This document shows positions 1 to 8,725 of a DNA stretch of 64,000 nucleotides, piece by piece. Position 1 is the first letter of the stretch. Every line of letters begins with the position of its first letter. Under the pieces are notes generated by a model, which saw only the letters and a list, made by a program, of their open reading frames with translations, was not told where the DNA came from and made no database searches. The stretch covers positions 124,001 to 188,000 of the forward strand of contig NZ_JAJFOW010000002.1 in the NCBI RefSeq assembly GCF_020731285.1, given 5' to 3'. A program made the translations under genes and the position numbers. This DNA is from Cohnella baijiui (GTDB taxonomy: Bacteria > Bacillota > Bacilli > Paenibacillales > Paenibacillaceae).

Positions 1-620
1 AGCATCGCGCCCGTGATCATCCAGGCGCTGCGCTGCGCGGGGTGGACCGTAGGCACCGCCTTGCCGCTGATCAGGATAAACGCCGTGTAGCTCACGGCGG
101 ACAAAAAGCCGAACAGGACGCCGAGGCCCCGGAACGCGTCCAGTCCGCGGTCGAGAATGCCCGCCGCAAGCAGCGTTCCGCCGAGCAGGACGGCCAGCGT
201 CACGAGCAGCGCGGCGTTCGGACGCCGTCTCCGGGATATCGCGTCGATCAGGACGCCCATCCACGTAAACTGGAACAGCAACAAGATCGCGAGCGAGTTG
301 GGAATGTAGCGGAGCGATTCGTAATACAACAGCCCCGTCAGTCCGGTCGGCATCCCCGCCGCCATCAGCAAGACGGCCTGCTTCCACGTCGCTCGCGGAG
401 CCGCCCGGTTCGCCGGCGGATGCGTCATCTGTCCCCCGCTCTTCCGCCGCTGGCGCGCGGCCATGACCAACACGAGCGCCCAAGCCAGCAGGCAGCCTGT
501 GGCGAGCTGACTGCCGACCACCTGTCCGAGCGTAAAGCCATTGCCGTACGCCTTGGTCACGATCGTCGACAAGATGCCGTAGCAGACCGCGCCTAGCAAT
601 ACCGCTATTCTGTATTTCAT
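1..620 (-). CDS. EamA/DMT-family transporter, 3' end cut by the window edge
   Basis: The frame opens at the ATG at 618-620 behind an AAAGGAG ribosome binding site and stays open to base 1, giving about 206 residues without a stop. The protein starts MKYRIAVLLGAVCYGIL and shows repeated hydrophobic segments with short basic loops, including the LLYYESLRYIPNSLAILL stretch typical of EamA/DMT (RhaT-like) permeases, which usually have ten membrane segments and about 290-320 residues; about two thirds is present. EamA proteins export metabolites or drugs. The gene is preceded by a purine riboswitch with a terminator (656-776), so its substrate may be a purine or related compound; this is inference. 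Confidence 0.85.
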   Translation of the reverse strand, partial: MKYRIAVLLGAVCYGILSTIVTKAYGNGFTLGQVVGSQLATGCLLAWALVLVMAARQRRKSGGQMTHPPANRAAPRATWKQAVLLMAAGMPTGLTGLLYYESLRYIPNSLAILLLFQFTWMGVLIDAISRRRRPNAALLVTLAVLLGGTLLAAGILDRGLDAFRGLGVLFGFLSAVSYTAFILISGKAVPTVHPAQRSAWMITGAM

Positions 621-655
621 CTGGATGCATGCTCCTTTCGCTTCGCGCCGGGGGG

Positions 656-728
656 AAAAACAAAAAACTTCCTTGCCCGGAATATGCGATTCGCCGGATG
701 GGCGAAACGATATTCGTAGCAAGGAAGT
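656..728 (-). terminator. Riboswitch-controlled intrinsic terminator upstream of the EamA gene
   Basis: On the minus strand ACTTCCTTGC (719-728) pairs perfectly with GCAAGGAAGT (667-676). The inner arms pair further (GAATAT with ATATTC, TTCGCC with GGCGAA), and a T-rich tract follows at 656-666. The upstream arm is made of the P3 and P1 3' strands of the aptamer at 712-776, so aptamer and terminator cannot form together. Ligand binding should therefore prevent termination. Confidence 0.85.
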
Positions 729-776
729 ATCGGCTTCCCGTAGAGACCCCCGCCCCGATCGCGGAGTTATACGAAT
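712..776 (-). promoter_or_regulatory. Purine (guanine-class) riboswitch aptamer
   Basis: Read on the minus strand, a perfect 7-bp P1 (ATTCGTA with TACGAAT) encloses the conserved TATAA start of J1/2, a 6-bp P2 closing a 7-nt loop GATCGGG, the J2/3 signature GTCTCTAC (consensus GTTTCTAC), and a P3 of GGAAG with CTTCC whose loop starts with CC. GG in L2 and CC in L3 can make the family's loop-loop contact. The base just before the P1 3' strand, position 74 in the xpt numbering, is C, the specificity base for guanine/hypoxanthine; adenine riboswitches have T. The preceding base is G rather than the usual A, and L3 may be one base short. Confidence 0.88.
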
Positions 777-809
777 GATAATCACGTTTATGAACTGGCA
801 ACAGCGTTA

Positions 810-838
810 ATCATAAAACGTCCGGCCCCCATTGTCAA
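810..838 (-). promoter_or_regulatory. Sigma-A promoter of the riboswitch-EamA transcript
   Basis: On the minus strand a perfect TTGACA (833-838) is followed after exactly 17 bp by TATGAT (810-815). Transcription would start near 803, about 27 bases before the riboswitch P1 stem. Confidence 0.85.
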
Positions 839-873
839 TGGTCTGCCATTCCCTTGACGCTTGGAGTTTCCCC

Positions 874-3165
874 TCATCCTCGGTCCCGATATTGGCTCGG
901 CGTCATGCCGGTCGCCTTTTTGAAAATCGTGAAAAAATGGCTTTTCGTCTGAAAACCCGCCCGCTCGCCGATATCCGTCACCGTCCATTCGGTCGTGACG
1001 AGCAGCTCCTTGACCTTCGCGATGCGTTCCTGCAGGATGTAGTCCGACAACGTGACATCCATCGCCTCCTTGAACAGCTGGCGCACGTGCCGCGTGGACA
1101 AGGACACCTGCTCGGCGATCTCCTCGATCGTCAGCATCGGATCGTGGAGATGATCCTTCACGTACTCGACGATTTCCGTGACGATCTCTTCCCGGCGGCT
1201 CGCGCCCTTGCGGCTGCTCAGCTCCTCCATGACGGCGTTCAATTCCCGCTCCAGCCATGAACGCACGCCCGCCAGCGTATCGAACGAAGCGAGGATCTGC
1301 TCGATATCTTGGGCGGCTTCGAGCGACGGCAGCTTGTTAAACGTCTTGAACAGCGTATACAGCAGGAGCGACAGCTGGAACTTGCTCTCCGCGTACCGCA
1401 TCGTCTGCATGTGCGCAAATAGCCGGTCCAGGCCGGCAGACACCTCTTCGGGCTTCGCCATTCGCACCTGCTTGATCAGCTCTTCCACCAGCTGGTCGTC
1501 CGGCAGCGGTTGGACGCTCCGCATGTAGGCCTCGAAGTCCCGCTCCAGGAACACCTTGTCTTCCCCGGAGACGAACTGCAGCATCGTCAGCTCGAGGATG
1601 TGCTGATAGATCGCGCGGATGTCGTCGCGTACGTGCTTCGGTTCGCTGGCGGCGATCGTGATCTCGATCTGCGTCCACTGGCGGATCTGCGCCCGCGCCT
1701 CCTCCAGCAGCGCCGTCAGGCGATCCATGTCTACGTCCCGGCCCGCGAAGAGCAGGACGAGATGATCGCCCCCAAGATCGACGGCTTCGGCATGCCCCGC
1801 CATTTGAAGGATCTCCTCCGCGATATTGCCCATCGCGTATTTGATCAGCTTGCGGGACGCGAAGCCGTACTGTTCCTTAAACGCGCCGTAGCCATTCATG
1901 CGGAAAACGATGACATGAAGGTCCGCGCTCTCGAACAGCTTGGACTGCTGGCGGACGTACTGCTCGACCGGCGCGATCAGCTTGCCCTGAAGGATCCACT
2001 GCCGCAAATACTCGGCTTTGATCACGTTGCGATGCTCCCGCATGGACGCGTCGAGCTGTCCCATCCGGTCCTCCATCAGCTCGATGCCGTCGCGGATGAC
2101 GCTGTATTCATCCTTCGCGGCTTCGCCGGGCTGCAGCCGCCCGCTCAGTCCGAGCTTGCGGTCGAGCCGGTCCGCGAGCTGGGAGATCGGCTTGTACGTT
2201 CGCCGGGAGTTCCAGAACAGGACAAGCAGGATGAGCGTGACCATCCCTGCAAGCACGATCGTCAGCTTCGTCCGGAACGCGTGGAAGTCGGCCTGGATGC
2301 CCTCCAGCTTCGCCATCTGGTAGAATACCCAACCTTGCGGCTCGATCGAGGCGTATTGGACGGACCAGGACTCGCCTCCGTAGGACAGCGTATAGCTCCC
2401 CATTCCCTCCGTCGAGCGGGCCGCCACAGCGATGTTCAGATCGGGATCGCCGTCGTCACCCAGCATAACCGCCCCGTCGCGGTCGAGGATGAACGACCGG
2501 AGTCCGGACGCATCGCCGTCCTTGAGCAAATACTGCCGGACCAGCGCGTCGTTCAGCAGGAGGACCAAATAGCCGTACGAGGGCTGGCCGGACGGCACGG
2601 TCGGAATCATGAGCGTCAGCGTCGGCGTGCCGTTCACCTCATGGACGAAAAAGCGCTGATAAGCGTTTTTCGGCGTTCGCGCGAGCGCCAGCATCGCTTG
2701 GTCCGGAAAAGCGGCGAACGTCGAAATCCCGTACTTCAGGTCGATGACGTGCTCTGTCCGCATGTTGATCAAATACGCATTGTCCAGGAATGGCTCGGTC
2801 GTCCTGTACTTGGCGGCGGCCGACAGCGCCTCCACCTGGGTGCCTTGGGACTCTTCGCCGGCCATCATCCAGGCTTGGATGCTCTTGTCGGCGTACATGG
2901 TAAAGCCGTACGCCATCATTTTGTCGAAGATGAACGCCGTGTTGTCGCGCGAGTGCGCGATTTCCGCTCGGTTCACCCGGTCGATTTGCTTCATCGCGTA
3001 CTTCGAAAATTGATCCGTGAGCAAAAACACGAACGGTACCGAGACGAGCACCAACAGCAAGCTCAAGCCCAGGAAAATCCGGATGTAGGTCTGTCGCGGC
3101 CGCAGCCGGCTCCATCGCCGCGGTCCGGCGATGGAGCGCAGCCGCTGTAGGAGGGTTTGGCCCAT
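874..3165 (-). CDS. AraC-family regulator with membrane-anchored extracellular sensor domain
   Basis: This 763-residue protein has an N-terminal membrane segment (about residues 30-50, LGLSLLLVLVSVPFVFLL), an extracellular sensor region to about residue 300, a second membrane segment (TIVLAGMVTLILLVLFW), a cytoplasmic linker, and a C-terminal AraC domain with two helix-turn-helix units (IEEIAEQVSLSTRHVRQLF and a second ending in GMTPSQYRDRG). This is the common Paenibacillus one-component sugar sensor. It has no receiver or kinase domain. Start ATG at 3163-3165 has GGGAGGA upstream and lies 18 bp after the isomerase stop, so the two genes form an operon. Its target is probably this operon and may be others outside the window. 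Confidence 0.88.
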   Translation of the reverse strand: MGQTLLQRLRSIAGPRRWSRLRPRQTYIRIFLGLSLLLVLVSVPFVFLLTDQFSKYAMKQIDRVNRAEIAHSRDNTAFIFDKMMAYGFTMYADKSIQAWMMAGEESQGTQVEALSAAAKYRTTEPFLDNAYLINMRTEHVIDLKYGISTFAAFPDQAMLALARTPKNAYQRFFVHEVNGTPTLTLMIPTVPSGQPSYGYLVLLLNDALVRQYLLKDGDASGLRSFILDRDGAVMLGDDGDPDLNIAVAARSTEGMGSYTLSYGGESWSVQYASIEPQGWVFYQMAKLEGIQADFHAFRTKLTIVLAGMVTLILLVLFWNSRRTYKPISQLADRLDRKLGLSGRLQPGEAAKDEYSVIRDGIELMEDRMGQLDASMREHRNVIKAEYLRQWILQGKLIAPVEQYVRQQSKLFESADLHVIVFRMNGYGAFKEQYGFASRKLIKYAMGNIAEEILQMAGHAEAVDLGGDHLVLLFAGRDVDMDRLTALLEEARAQIRQWTQIEITIAASEPKHVRDDIRAIYQHILELTMLQFVSGEDKVFLERDFEAYMRSVQPLPDDQLVEELIKQVRMAKPEEVSAGLDRLFAHMQTMRYAESKFQLSLLLYTLFKTFNKLPSLEAAQDIEQILASFDTLAGVRSWLERELNAVMEELSSRKGASRREEIVTEIVEYVKDHLHDPMLTIEEIAEQVSLSTRHVRQLFKEAMDVTLSDYILQERIAKVKELLVTTEWTVTDIGERAGFQTKSHFFTIFKKATGMTPSQYRDRG

Positions 3166-3183
3166 GCAGCGTCGTTCCTCCCG

Positions 3184-3806
<623 letters not shown>

Positions 3807-3910
3807 ATCACAGGACGCAACCGCTCACAATGCCTTTTTTGGCAGGTCGCGTCCCGGATCGGAAAGCGAAGGAAAACGTGTACGGGACCGGCGAACCCGC
3901 GGGCGCCGGA

Positions 3911-4020
3911 GAGTCCGCTGACGAGTTGCCAGGAGACGGCTGACGGATTGCCAGGAGGCGGCTAAAGGATCACCAGGAGGTGGCTAATGGATCGCAGCAA
4001 GGCGGCTAACGGATCTGGAT
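3911..4020. repeat. Five degenerate 22-bp tandem units in gene-free DNA
   Basis: Units start at 3911, 3933, 3955, 3977 and 3999, each close to GAGGCGGCTAACGGATYGCC with drift. No ribosome binding site or plausible protein accompanies them. They lie in an 800-bp gene-free stretch between the isomerase operon and the XRE gene. Confidence 0.75.
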
Positions 4021-4198
4021 GCCGTTATTTCTCTTAAAATCGGAATTATTCCATTCTAACGGATCCCAGAGACGCTATTTCATTCCGAAAGACCGCAAAT
4101 CTCCTCTATGGCCCCCAATAAGCGCGTATGGAACCGTTAAATCCGCCATACAGGATTTTGGCGCCAAATAGCGGCTCCTGTATCCGTTAGCGCTTGCT
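4021..4198. other. Gene-free stretch with repeated TAACGGATC / CCGTTA and CTATTT words
   Basis: About 180 bp between two repeat blocks. Short words recur in both orientations (TAACGGATC, CCGTTAG, GCTATTTC, AAATAGCGG), a texture often seen in Paenibacillaceae intergenic DNA. No open frame with a ribosome binding site and no promoter is evident. Confidence 0.5.
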
Positions 4199-4321
4199 CC
4201 ATCCGTACATCCGAGAATCTGTACACCCGTGTATCCACGCATCCGTGTATCCGTTCATCCGTTCATCCGTGTATCCATACACCGTTGCACACGTGCATCC
4301 GTACATCCATACATCCGCCAT
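4199..4321. repeat. Degenerate 8-bp tandem repeat (CATCCGTN type)
   Basis: About 14 imperfect copies of an 8-bp word such as CATCCGTA, TATCCGTG, CATCCGTT follow one another. Open frames through it on both strands only reflect the repeat. No neighbouring gene uses it. Confidence 0.75.
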
Positions 4322-4437
4322 CCGCCCCTGCAACCTATCATCCGAACTGTTATTCATCCGAAATCCAAAGTCGTGCATCCATTCTCCCGCATCTCCGTAC
4401 TCCGAGAAAAATTCCATCAGCGGGATGGTCCAACGCA

Positions 4438-4468
4438 GAAAAAAGGAGCTTGCCGCTAGGCAAACCCG
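4438..4468 (-). terminator. Intrinsic terminator of the XRE/DUF1232 gene
   Basis: On the minus strand GTTTGCC (4459-4465) and GGCAAGC (4448-4454) form a 7-bp stem with a 4-base loop, followed by TCCTTTTTT. It lies about 95 bp beyond the stop codon of the gene at 4561-5220. Confidence 0.6.
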
Positions 4469-4560
4469 CTTCTAGACGAGATCTTCGTCGGCGACGAGCT
4501 CCAATCCTTCGTGCTTGTCCGGTCAGTCAAACGCGCCCCGCTCGCCCGCGGCGCGCTTCG

Positions 4561-5220
4561 TTAGGCCGAGCCCTTCTCGTTCAGCCGGTCCAGCACCAGA
4601 TGGACGGCGATCGCGTCGTCCAAATAGCCGATCGGAAACAGATAATCCGGGATAATGTCCGCGGACAGGATAAAGTACAGCAGCCCGCTGCCGAGGACGG
4701 CGCGCACGTGGCCGGGCGTCTTCTCGTCACAGTAACGCACATGCATCTCCTTCAGATGTTCGATAAACGGACCGATCCCGTTCACCTGGCTCACCTTGGC
4801 GTCGAAGTCGAAACAGATCATCCGGTGTCCTTCCTCCGTCTGGGCGTATTGCTCGTACTTCCGTAGCTCCTGCTCGATCCGGGCGGTCGTCGCCTCGGGG
4901 TCGAACAACTGCGTCTCGTCCAGCATGCCGCGGATCGCGTCCAGCGAATCGAGGACCTTGGGGCCGCCGTCGTTCTTGGGGCCTGCGGCCCCATACCCTG
5001 CAGCCTCGAGCAGCGAGTCGAGCGGGACGCGCAGATGCTCGGCGAACTGCCGCAGATGATACAGCTTCGGCTGTTGCTTGCCGTTGACGATTCGCGAGAT
5101 CGTCGCCGCATCCATCCCGCACAGGTGGCCCAGCCTGCGCATGGAAAGCGATTGCTCGTCGAGCAGCTGCTTGATCAGAAATCCGATACGGCGTTCCTCG
5201 GGTCGATCTTGCGCATCCAT
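4561..5220 (-). CDS. XRE-type DNA-binding protein with C-terminal DUF1232 membrane domain
   Basis: 219 residues. Residues about 13-65 form a Cro/C1-type helix-turn-helix (LSMRRLGHLCGMDAATISRI, VNGKQQPKLYHLRQFAEHL). Residues about 170-212 match DUF1232, a short helical hairpin (YFILSADIIPDYLFPIGYLD, DAIAVHLVLDRL). The combination recurs in Paenibacillus, with unknown role; a regulator whose activity depends on membrane association is a guess. It is divergent from the YtaF-like gene at 5395, and a long inverted repeat lies between them (5308-5351). No start codon problem is apparent: the ATG is at 5218-5220 behind GGGAGGGA. Confidence 0.8.
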   Translation of the reverse strand: MDAQDRPEERRIGFLIKQLLDEQSLSMRRLGHLCGMDAATISRIVNGKQQPKLYHLRQFAEHLRVPLDSLLEAAGYGAAGPKNDGGPKVLDSLDAIRGMLDETQLFDPEATTARIEQELRKYEQYAQTEEGHRMICFDFDAKVSQVNGIGPFIEHLKEMHVRYCDEKTPGHVRAVLGSGLLYFILSADIIPDYLFPIGYLDDAIAVHLVLDRLNEKGSA

Positions 5221-5307
5221 TCCCGCATCCCTCCCTCAGGCTTCTAATTTTATCTATATGTGTCCGGACGTTGTTTTTTGCCCCGCAATCGTAGGAATCC
5301 TTCGCTC

Positions 5308-5351
5308 GGCGTTGAGAATTTCGCATGGACTCGCACGATTTTCTCAACGCC
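5308..5351. promoter_or_regulatory. 11-bp perfect inverted repeat between divergent genes
   Basis: GGCGTTGAGAA (5308-5318) and TTCTCAACGCC (5341-5351) flank 22 bases. No T-tract follows on either strand, so it is not a standard terminator. It could be an operator for the adjacent XRE protein or a structured leader of the plus-strand gene at 5395. The yybP-ykoY manganese riboswitch signature was looked for and not found. Confidence 0.55.
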
Positions 5352-5394
5352 ACATAGTCTATTAGCAAAATCGCACAACAAGAGGTGGCTCCCC

Positions 5395-6045
5395 ATGACA
5401 GGTTTGTTGATTCTCGGCTTTACCGTATCGTCCAGCCTCGACAATCTCGGCGTCGGCATTTCGTACGGCATCCGCAAAATCCGGATCGGCCTGCTCTCCA
5501 ATCTGCTGATCGCCGCCGTATGCTTCGCCTTCAGCTACTCCGGCATCTGGTTCGGCAAGTGGATCTCCGCCATCCTTCCCGGCATACTGCCCGTGCTGCT
5601 CGGCACCTTCCTCCTGTTCGTCATCGGAATCCGGATCATCCTGCTTGCGGTGCCCCGCAAACGCCAAGAAGCCCCCGCCGACAAGAAGTCGGCGGAGGCG
5701 CCCGCGGAAGCGTCCGCGGCGACCGGATTAAGCGGCCTTCTGCGAAATCCCGAGCTCGCGGACCGGGACCGGTCGCAGCACATCGGCGTAGGGGAAGCCC
5801 TCGTGCTCGGGGTCGCCCTGTCGGCCAACGCCCTCACCAACGGCTTAAGCGCGGGACTGCTCGGCTTGTCTCCTTTGTGGATCTCGCTGCTCGCCGCCAT
5901 CGGCAGCTTCGTCACGGTGTGGTTCGGCGTCTGGCTGGGCGCCAAAGTCGCGAATGTCCGGATCGGCTCGTTTACGCTGGGGCAATTCGGCACGCTCGCG
6001 AGCGGCATCATCCTCGTGCTGATCGCGGCGAACAACTTTTTCTAA
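5395..6045 (+). CDS. YtaF/MntP-family membrane protein
   Basis: 216 residues, starting at ATG 5395 behind AGAGGTGG (5381-5388); an upstream in-frame extension to 5260 has no such site and no hydrophobic character. Six membrane segments lie in two halves, each carrying a related motif: FTVSSSLDNLGVGISYGIRK near the N-terminus and VALSANALTNGLSAGLLG after a hydrophilic loop of about 60 residues. This is the internal duplication of the MntP superfamily (Pfam Mntp), and the first motif is closest to YtaF, a B. subtilis sporulation membrane protein. MntP proteins export Mn(II); YtaF's substrate is unknown. The gene is convergent with the GNAT gene, with only 14 bp between stops. Confidence 0.85.
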   Translation: MTGLLILGFTVSSSLDNLGVGISYGIRKIRIGLLSNLLIAAVCFAFSYSGIWFGKWISAILPGILPVLLGTFLLFVIGIRIILLAVPRKRQEAPADKKSAEAPAEASAATGLSGLLRNPELADRDRSQHIGVGEALVLGVALSANALTNGLSAGLLGLSPLWISLLAAIGSFVTVWFGVWLGAKVANVRIGSFTLGQFGTLASGIILVLIAANNFF

Positions 6046-6059
6046 GCCGTTCCTGCCGC

Positions 6060-6614
6060 CTAGGGCAAGCGCGTCCGATTCCAGGCGGCGATCCGGCGGA
6101 TGATCTCCGTCCAGCGCGCCTGGTGATCGGCCTCGCGGGCATCGGGCACGAAGCCCAGCTTCAGGTACGTCCGGATCGCGGGCAGCCGGAAATCGTCGGT
6201 CTTGAGCAGGGCGCTGCGCTTGCCCTCTTCCTCCATCTTCCGCAGCGCGGCGAGCGTCGCCGCATAGCCGAGCCCGAGGCCGGCGTAGGCCGGCAGCGCG
6301 CCGACCATATGCACGTATCCGGCGTACGGCTCCCGCGTTTCGGGCTCGTCGGGTTCGAGCGCGGAAGCCGTGGCGACGGGCTCGAACCCCCGGCAGACGA
6401 ACAGGACGCGGTCGGGCCGGTAGGAGGGCCTGCTCGCGACCTTGTCCGCGAACGGGATCGGCTCGCCGAAGGCGATGGCGACGATTCGTTCCCAAGCCTC
6501 GGCATCCCCATCCCGGTAAACGCGGATCTGGCAGCCTTGCGGACAGTAGGAAGGCGGCAAGCCCTCCAGGGAATCCCGCCGCATCCACAGCTTCGAGCGC
6601 CCGGGCTCCGTCAT
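6060..6614 (-). CDS. GNAT-family acetyltransferase-like protein
   Basis: 184 residues. The acetyl-CoA site can be seen as VHMVGALPAYAGLGLGYAAT, close to the GNAT pattern V-x-P-x-x-Q/R-x-x-G-x-G/A, followed by the helix LAALRKMEEEGKRSALLKTD and the C-terminal motif IRTYLKLGFVPD. The ATG at 6612-6614 overlaps the stop of the Gfo/Idh gene (ATGA), so it is translationally coupled and is the last gene of the ABC-transporter operon. The acceptor is unknown; an amine or hydroxyl on the imported sugar compound is possible. Confidence 0.82.
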   Translation of the reverse strand: MTEPGRSKLWMRRDSLEGLPPSYCPQGCQIRVYRDGDAEAWERIVAIAFGEPIPFADKVASRPSYRPDRVLFVCRGFEPVATASALEPDEPETREPYAGYVHMVGALPAYAGLGLGYAATLAALRKMEEEGKRSALLKTDDFRLPAIRTYLKLGFVPDAREADHQARWTEIIRRIAAWNRTRLP

Positions 6615-7819
6615 TTCGTCCGCACCCCCGTCCTGAAATCCGGGATCGGGACGGGCGCCCCGTCGGCCTCGACGGAAGCCATCGAGAGGAAGAAAATCGA
6701 GCTCCAGGCGACGGCGTCGTAGACGTCGACGAGCGGCGCCCGGTCCTCCTGAATCGCCGAGATGAACTCCTCCAGCACCAGAAAGTCGCCGCCGCCATGC
6801 TTCGTTTGGGATGCGAACTTGCCCCACGTCCGCCACTTGGGATGGTCGAACTCCGGCTGGTACCGGGAGAGCGGCTCCCACCGCTCCGAGCCGTCTTCCT
6901 CGTTTGTCGGCGACAAACCGCGGAACCAGACGAGATCCTCCTCGCCCGGATGGCGGGCGGACAGGTAGGCGCCCTTCGTCCCCTGCAGGACGAAGTGGGT
7001 TTTGTTGTGCGGGCGGACGGAAGTCCAATCGACGCGGAGCGTCATCAGCACGCCCTGCTCGGTGCGGACCGTCGCCACGGCCGAATCGCCCTGCCGCCAG
7101 TAGCCTTCCCGCGCCGCAGGGTGCTCGCTGCCGAACGACTCCCGAAAGTACAGCTGCAGCGAGCGGGACGGGGACGCGAAGGCGGAGACGGCGCGGAGCC
7201 GATCGCCGGCCGGCTGGCTCGCGCCGAGCCATTGGGCGATGGGGCCGATCGCGTGCGTCGGATAGTTGACGCCGTTCAGCTCGCGATGCAGCCGGCCCCG
7301 CCAGGTTAGCGAGCCTTCGGGATCGTGGATCAAGTGACGGAGCTCGTGAATGTAGCCGCCTTCGAGGTAGGTGATTTCGCCGAACATCCCCATCTCGGCC
7401 ATATGCTTCACGGTCAGGTTCGAGCGGGAGAAGCAATAGTTTTCCGACATCATGTACTTCAGCCCGGTCTGCTCCACCGTCTCGATCAGCGCCCAGGCCT
7501 CTTCCTCGGATTGCACGGCAATCACTTCGCTCAGCACGTGTTTGCCGGCTTTTAAGGCGGCGATCGATTGCGCTGCGTGCAGGTGCATCGGACTCAGAAT
7601 GAACACCGCGTCGATGGAAGGATCCTTCAGCATCTCGTCGTAGTCCCGGTACGTGCGGATCCGCGGAAACTTCTCCTTCCACTGCTTCAGCACCCACTCG
7701 TTCAGATCGCAGGTGGCGGTCAGCTCGATGCGGTTCGACAGCGAATAGAGCGCGTTCAGGAAGCTCGCGCCCCGATTGCCGCCGACGATCGCCAGCTTGA
7801 CGGGCGCCCGGTTCGTCAT
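6611..7819 (-). CDS. Gfo/Idh/MocA-family oxidoreductase
   Basis: 402 residues. The N-terminal Rossmann domain starts VKLAIVGGNRGASFLNAL, with the NAD(P)-binding glycine pattern, and continues to AVFILSPMHLHAAQSIAALK, the usual A-P-x-x-x-H region; KHVLSEVIAVQSEE corresponds to the family's GKHVLxEKP motif with the catalytic Lys replaced by Val-Ile, an oddity worth noting. The C-terminal half (YLEGGYIHELRHLIHDPEGS onward) is the second beta domain. The family oxidises or reduces sugars and cyclitols. The ATG at 7817-7819 overlaps the stop of the phosphoesterase gene by 4 bp. Long upstream extensions of the frame lie inside that gene and were discarded. Confidence 0.87.
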   Translation of the reverse strand: MTNRAPVKLAIVGGNRGASFLNALYSLSNRIELTATCDLNEWVLKQWKEKFPRIRTYRDYDEMLKDPSIDAVFILSPMHLHAAQSIAALKAGKHVLSEVIAVQSEEEAWALIETVEQTGLKYMMSENYCFSRSNLTVKHMAEMGMFGEITYLEGGYIHELRHLIHDPEGSLTWRGRLHRELNGVNYPTHAIGPIAQWLGASQPAGDRLRAVSAFASPSRSLQLYFRESFGSEHPAAREGYWRQGDSAVATVRTEQGVLMTLRVDWTSVRPHNKTHFVLQGTKGAYLSARHPGEEDLVWFRGLSPTNEEDGSERWEPLSRYQPEFDHPKWRTWGKFASQTKHGGGDFLVLEEFISAIQEDRAPLVDVYDAVAWSSIFFLSMASVEADGAPVPIPDFRTGVRTK

Positions 7820-8703
7820 CGCGCGGCTCCCTCCCCGCCCCGATCCGCATCCGTTCCCGCCCACGACACGCGCCATTCGGCCGAAAAGCCGTCGCCCGCG
7901 GCGCGCGGGTGCCGCAGGTAATCGTCCATGTGTCTGCCGACGAGCGTCGTCCATTCCAAGACCCGTTCCTCCGGAAGTTCCGCGAACAGCGGCACGGCTT
8001 CGGCCTGCACACCCTCTGCGTCCGCGAACAGCAGCCAAGCGACCGGCACGTCAAGGACGGAGGCCGCCTGGAAGAAATGAAGCCCGCCGCGCGAGACGAG
8101 CGACTGCACGTGATTATGCCCGTTCATGTATAGAGCGGGACCGCCTCGGCGCTTCAGCAAAGACAGCAACGCCTCTCCCGGCTCCGGATCGAGGCCCATC
8201 ATCGCTTCGTCCGATCGGTCCGTCGTGCCCGGCACCGGATGATGCGCGAAGATCAGCAGCGGCCTGGCGTCTTCCGCCGCCAGCCGCTCGCCCAGCCAAT
8301 CCAACTGCTCGCCGTCCAGCGTCCCGCCCCAATTGCCGCGATCGGCTTCCCTGGCGGTATCGAGGAAGAGCAGCCGAACATCCGCGGACGCGATCTCCTC
8401 GTAGCGAGGTCTCTCCGTCCACCGCCGGATGTCGGCCTTCGCCAGCGCGAACGTATCATGATTGCCGAACACGTGAAGCAGCCGTTGCTCCGGATGCCGC
8501 CGGCGCGCGAAGCCGTAGACGTGCTCGAACGCCTCCGCCTCTCCTTCGTGCGTCAGGTCGCCGAGCGAGACGTGATGGTCGGCTTCGATGGACAGGAACG
8601 CGCCCAGGGCACGCTCGTAGAACGCGTCCCGGGCCGCTTCCGCGGCGTCCCGGTCGGACAGCCGGAATGGATAATGCAGGTCGCCGATCAGAGCGATCTT
8701 CAT
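7816..8703 (-). CDS. Cytoplasmic metallophosphoesterase (calcineurin-like)
   Basis: 295 residues with no signal peptide. The five metallophosphoesterase motifs are present in order: GDLHYP (residues 7-12), GDLTH (about 48), GNHDTF (about 80), FAHHPVPG (about 151) and GHNHVQ (about 192). They bind two metals and hydrolyse phosphomonoesters or diesters, as in CpdA and GpdQ. The gene follows the second permease by 22 bp and overlaps the Gfo/Idh gene by 4 bp. In this operon it may act on an imported phosphorylated sugar or phosphodiester; the substrate is not deducible. Confidence 0.88.
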   Translation of the reverse strand: MKIALIGDLHYPFRLSDRDAAEAARDAFYERALGAFLSIEADHHVSLGDLTHEGEAEAFEHVYGFARRRHPEQRLLHVFGNHDTFALAKADIRRWTERPRYEEIASADVRLLFLDTAREADRGNWGGTLDGEQLDWLGERLAAEDARPLLIFAHHPVPGTTDRSDEAMMGLDPEPGEALLSLLKRRGGPALYMNGHNHVQSLVSRGGLHFFQAASVLDVPVAWLLFADAEGVQAEAVPLFAELPEERVLEWTTLVGRHMDDYLRHPRAAGDGFSAEWRVSWAGTDADRGGEGAAR

Positions 8704-8725
8704 GCGACATCCCCCTCACTTTTGG

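Noticed and set aside
42..596. 184-codon plus-strand frame opposite the EamA gene
   Set aside because: Arg/Gln-rich composition, no ribosome binding site, and the minus-strand frame gives a clear membrane protein.
1510..3150. 546-codon plus-strand frame opposite the AraC regulator
   Set aside because: Shadow of a high-GC gene; no ribosome binding site, no domain, and the minus frame has complete AraC motifs.
4194..4475. Overlapping frames rich in His, Pro, Ser and Tyr in all phases
   Set aside because: They simply translate the 8-bp tandem repeat.
5260..5394. Longer start for the YtaF-like protein
   Set aside because: The added 45 residues lack a ribosome binding site and run through the inverted repeat; ATG 5395 has one.
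5250..5394. yybP-ykoY manganese riboswitch before the MntP-family gene
   Set aside because: The conserved loop sequences of that riboswitch are absent.
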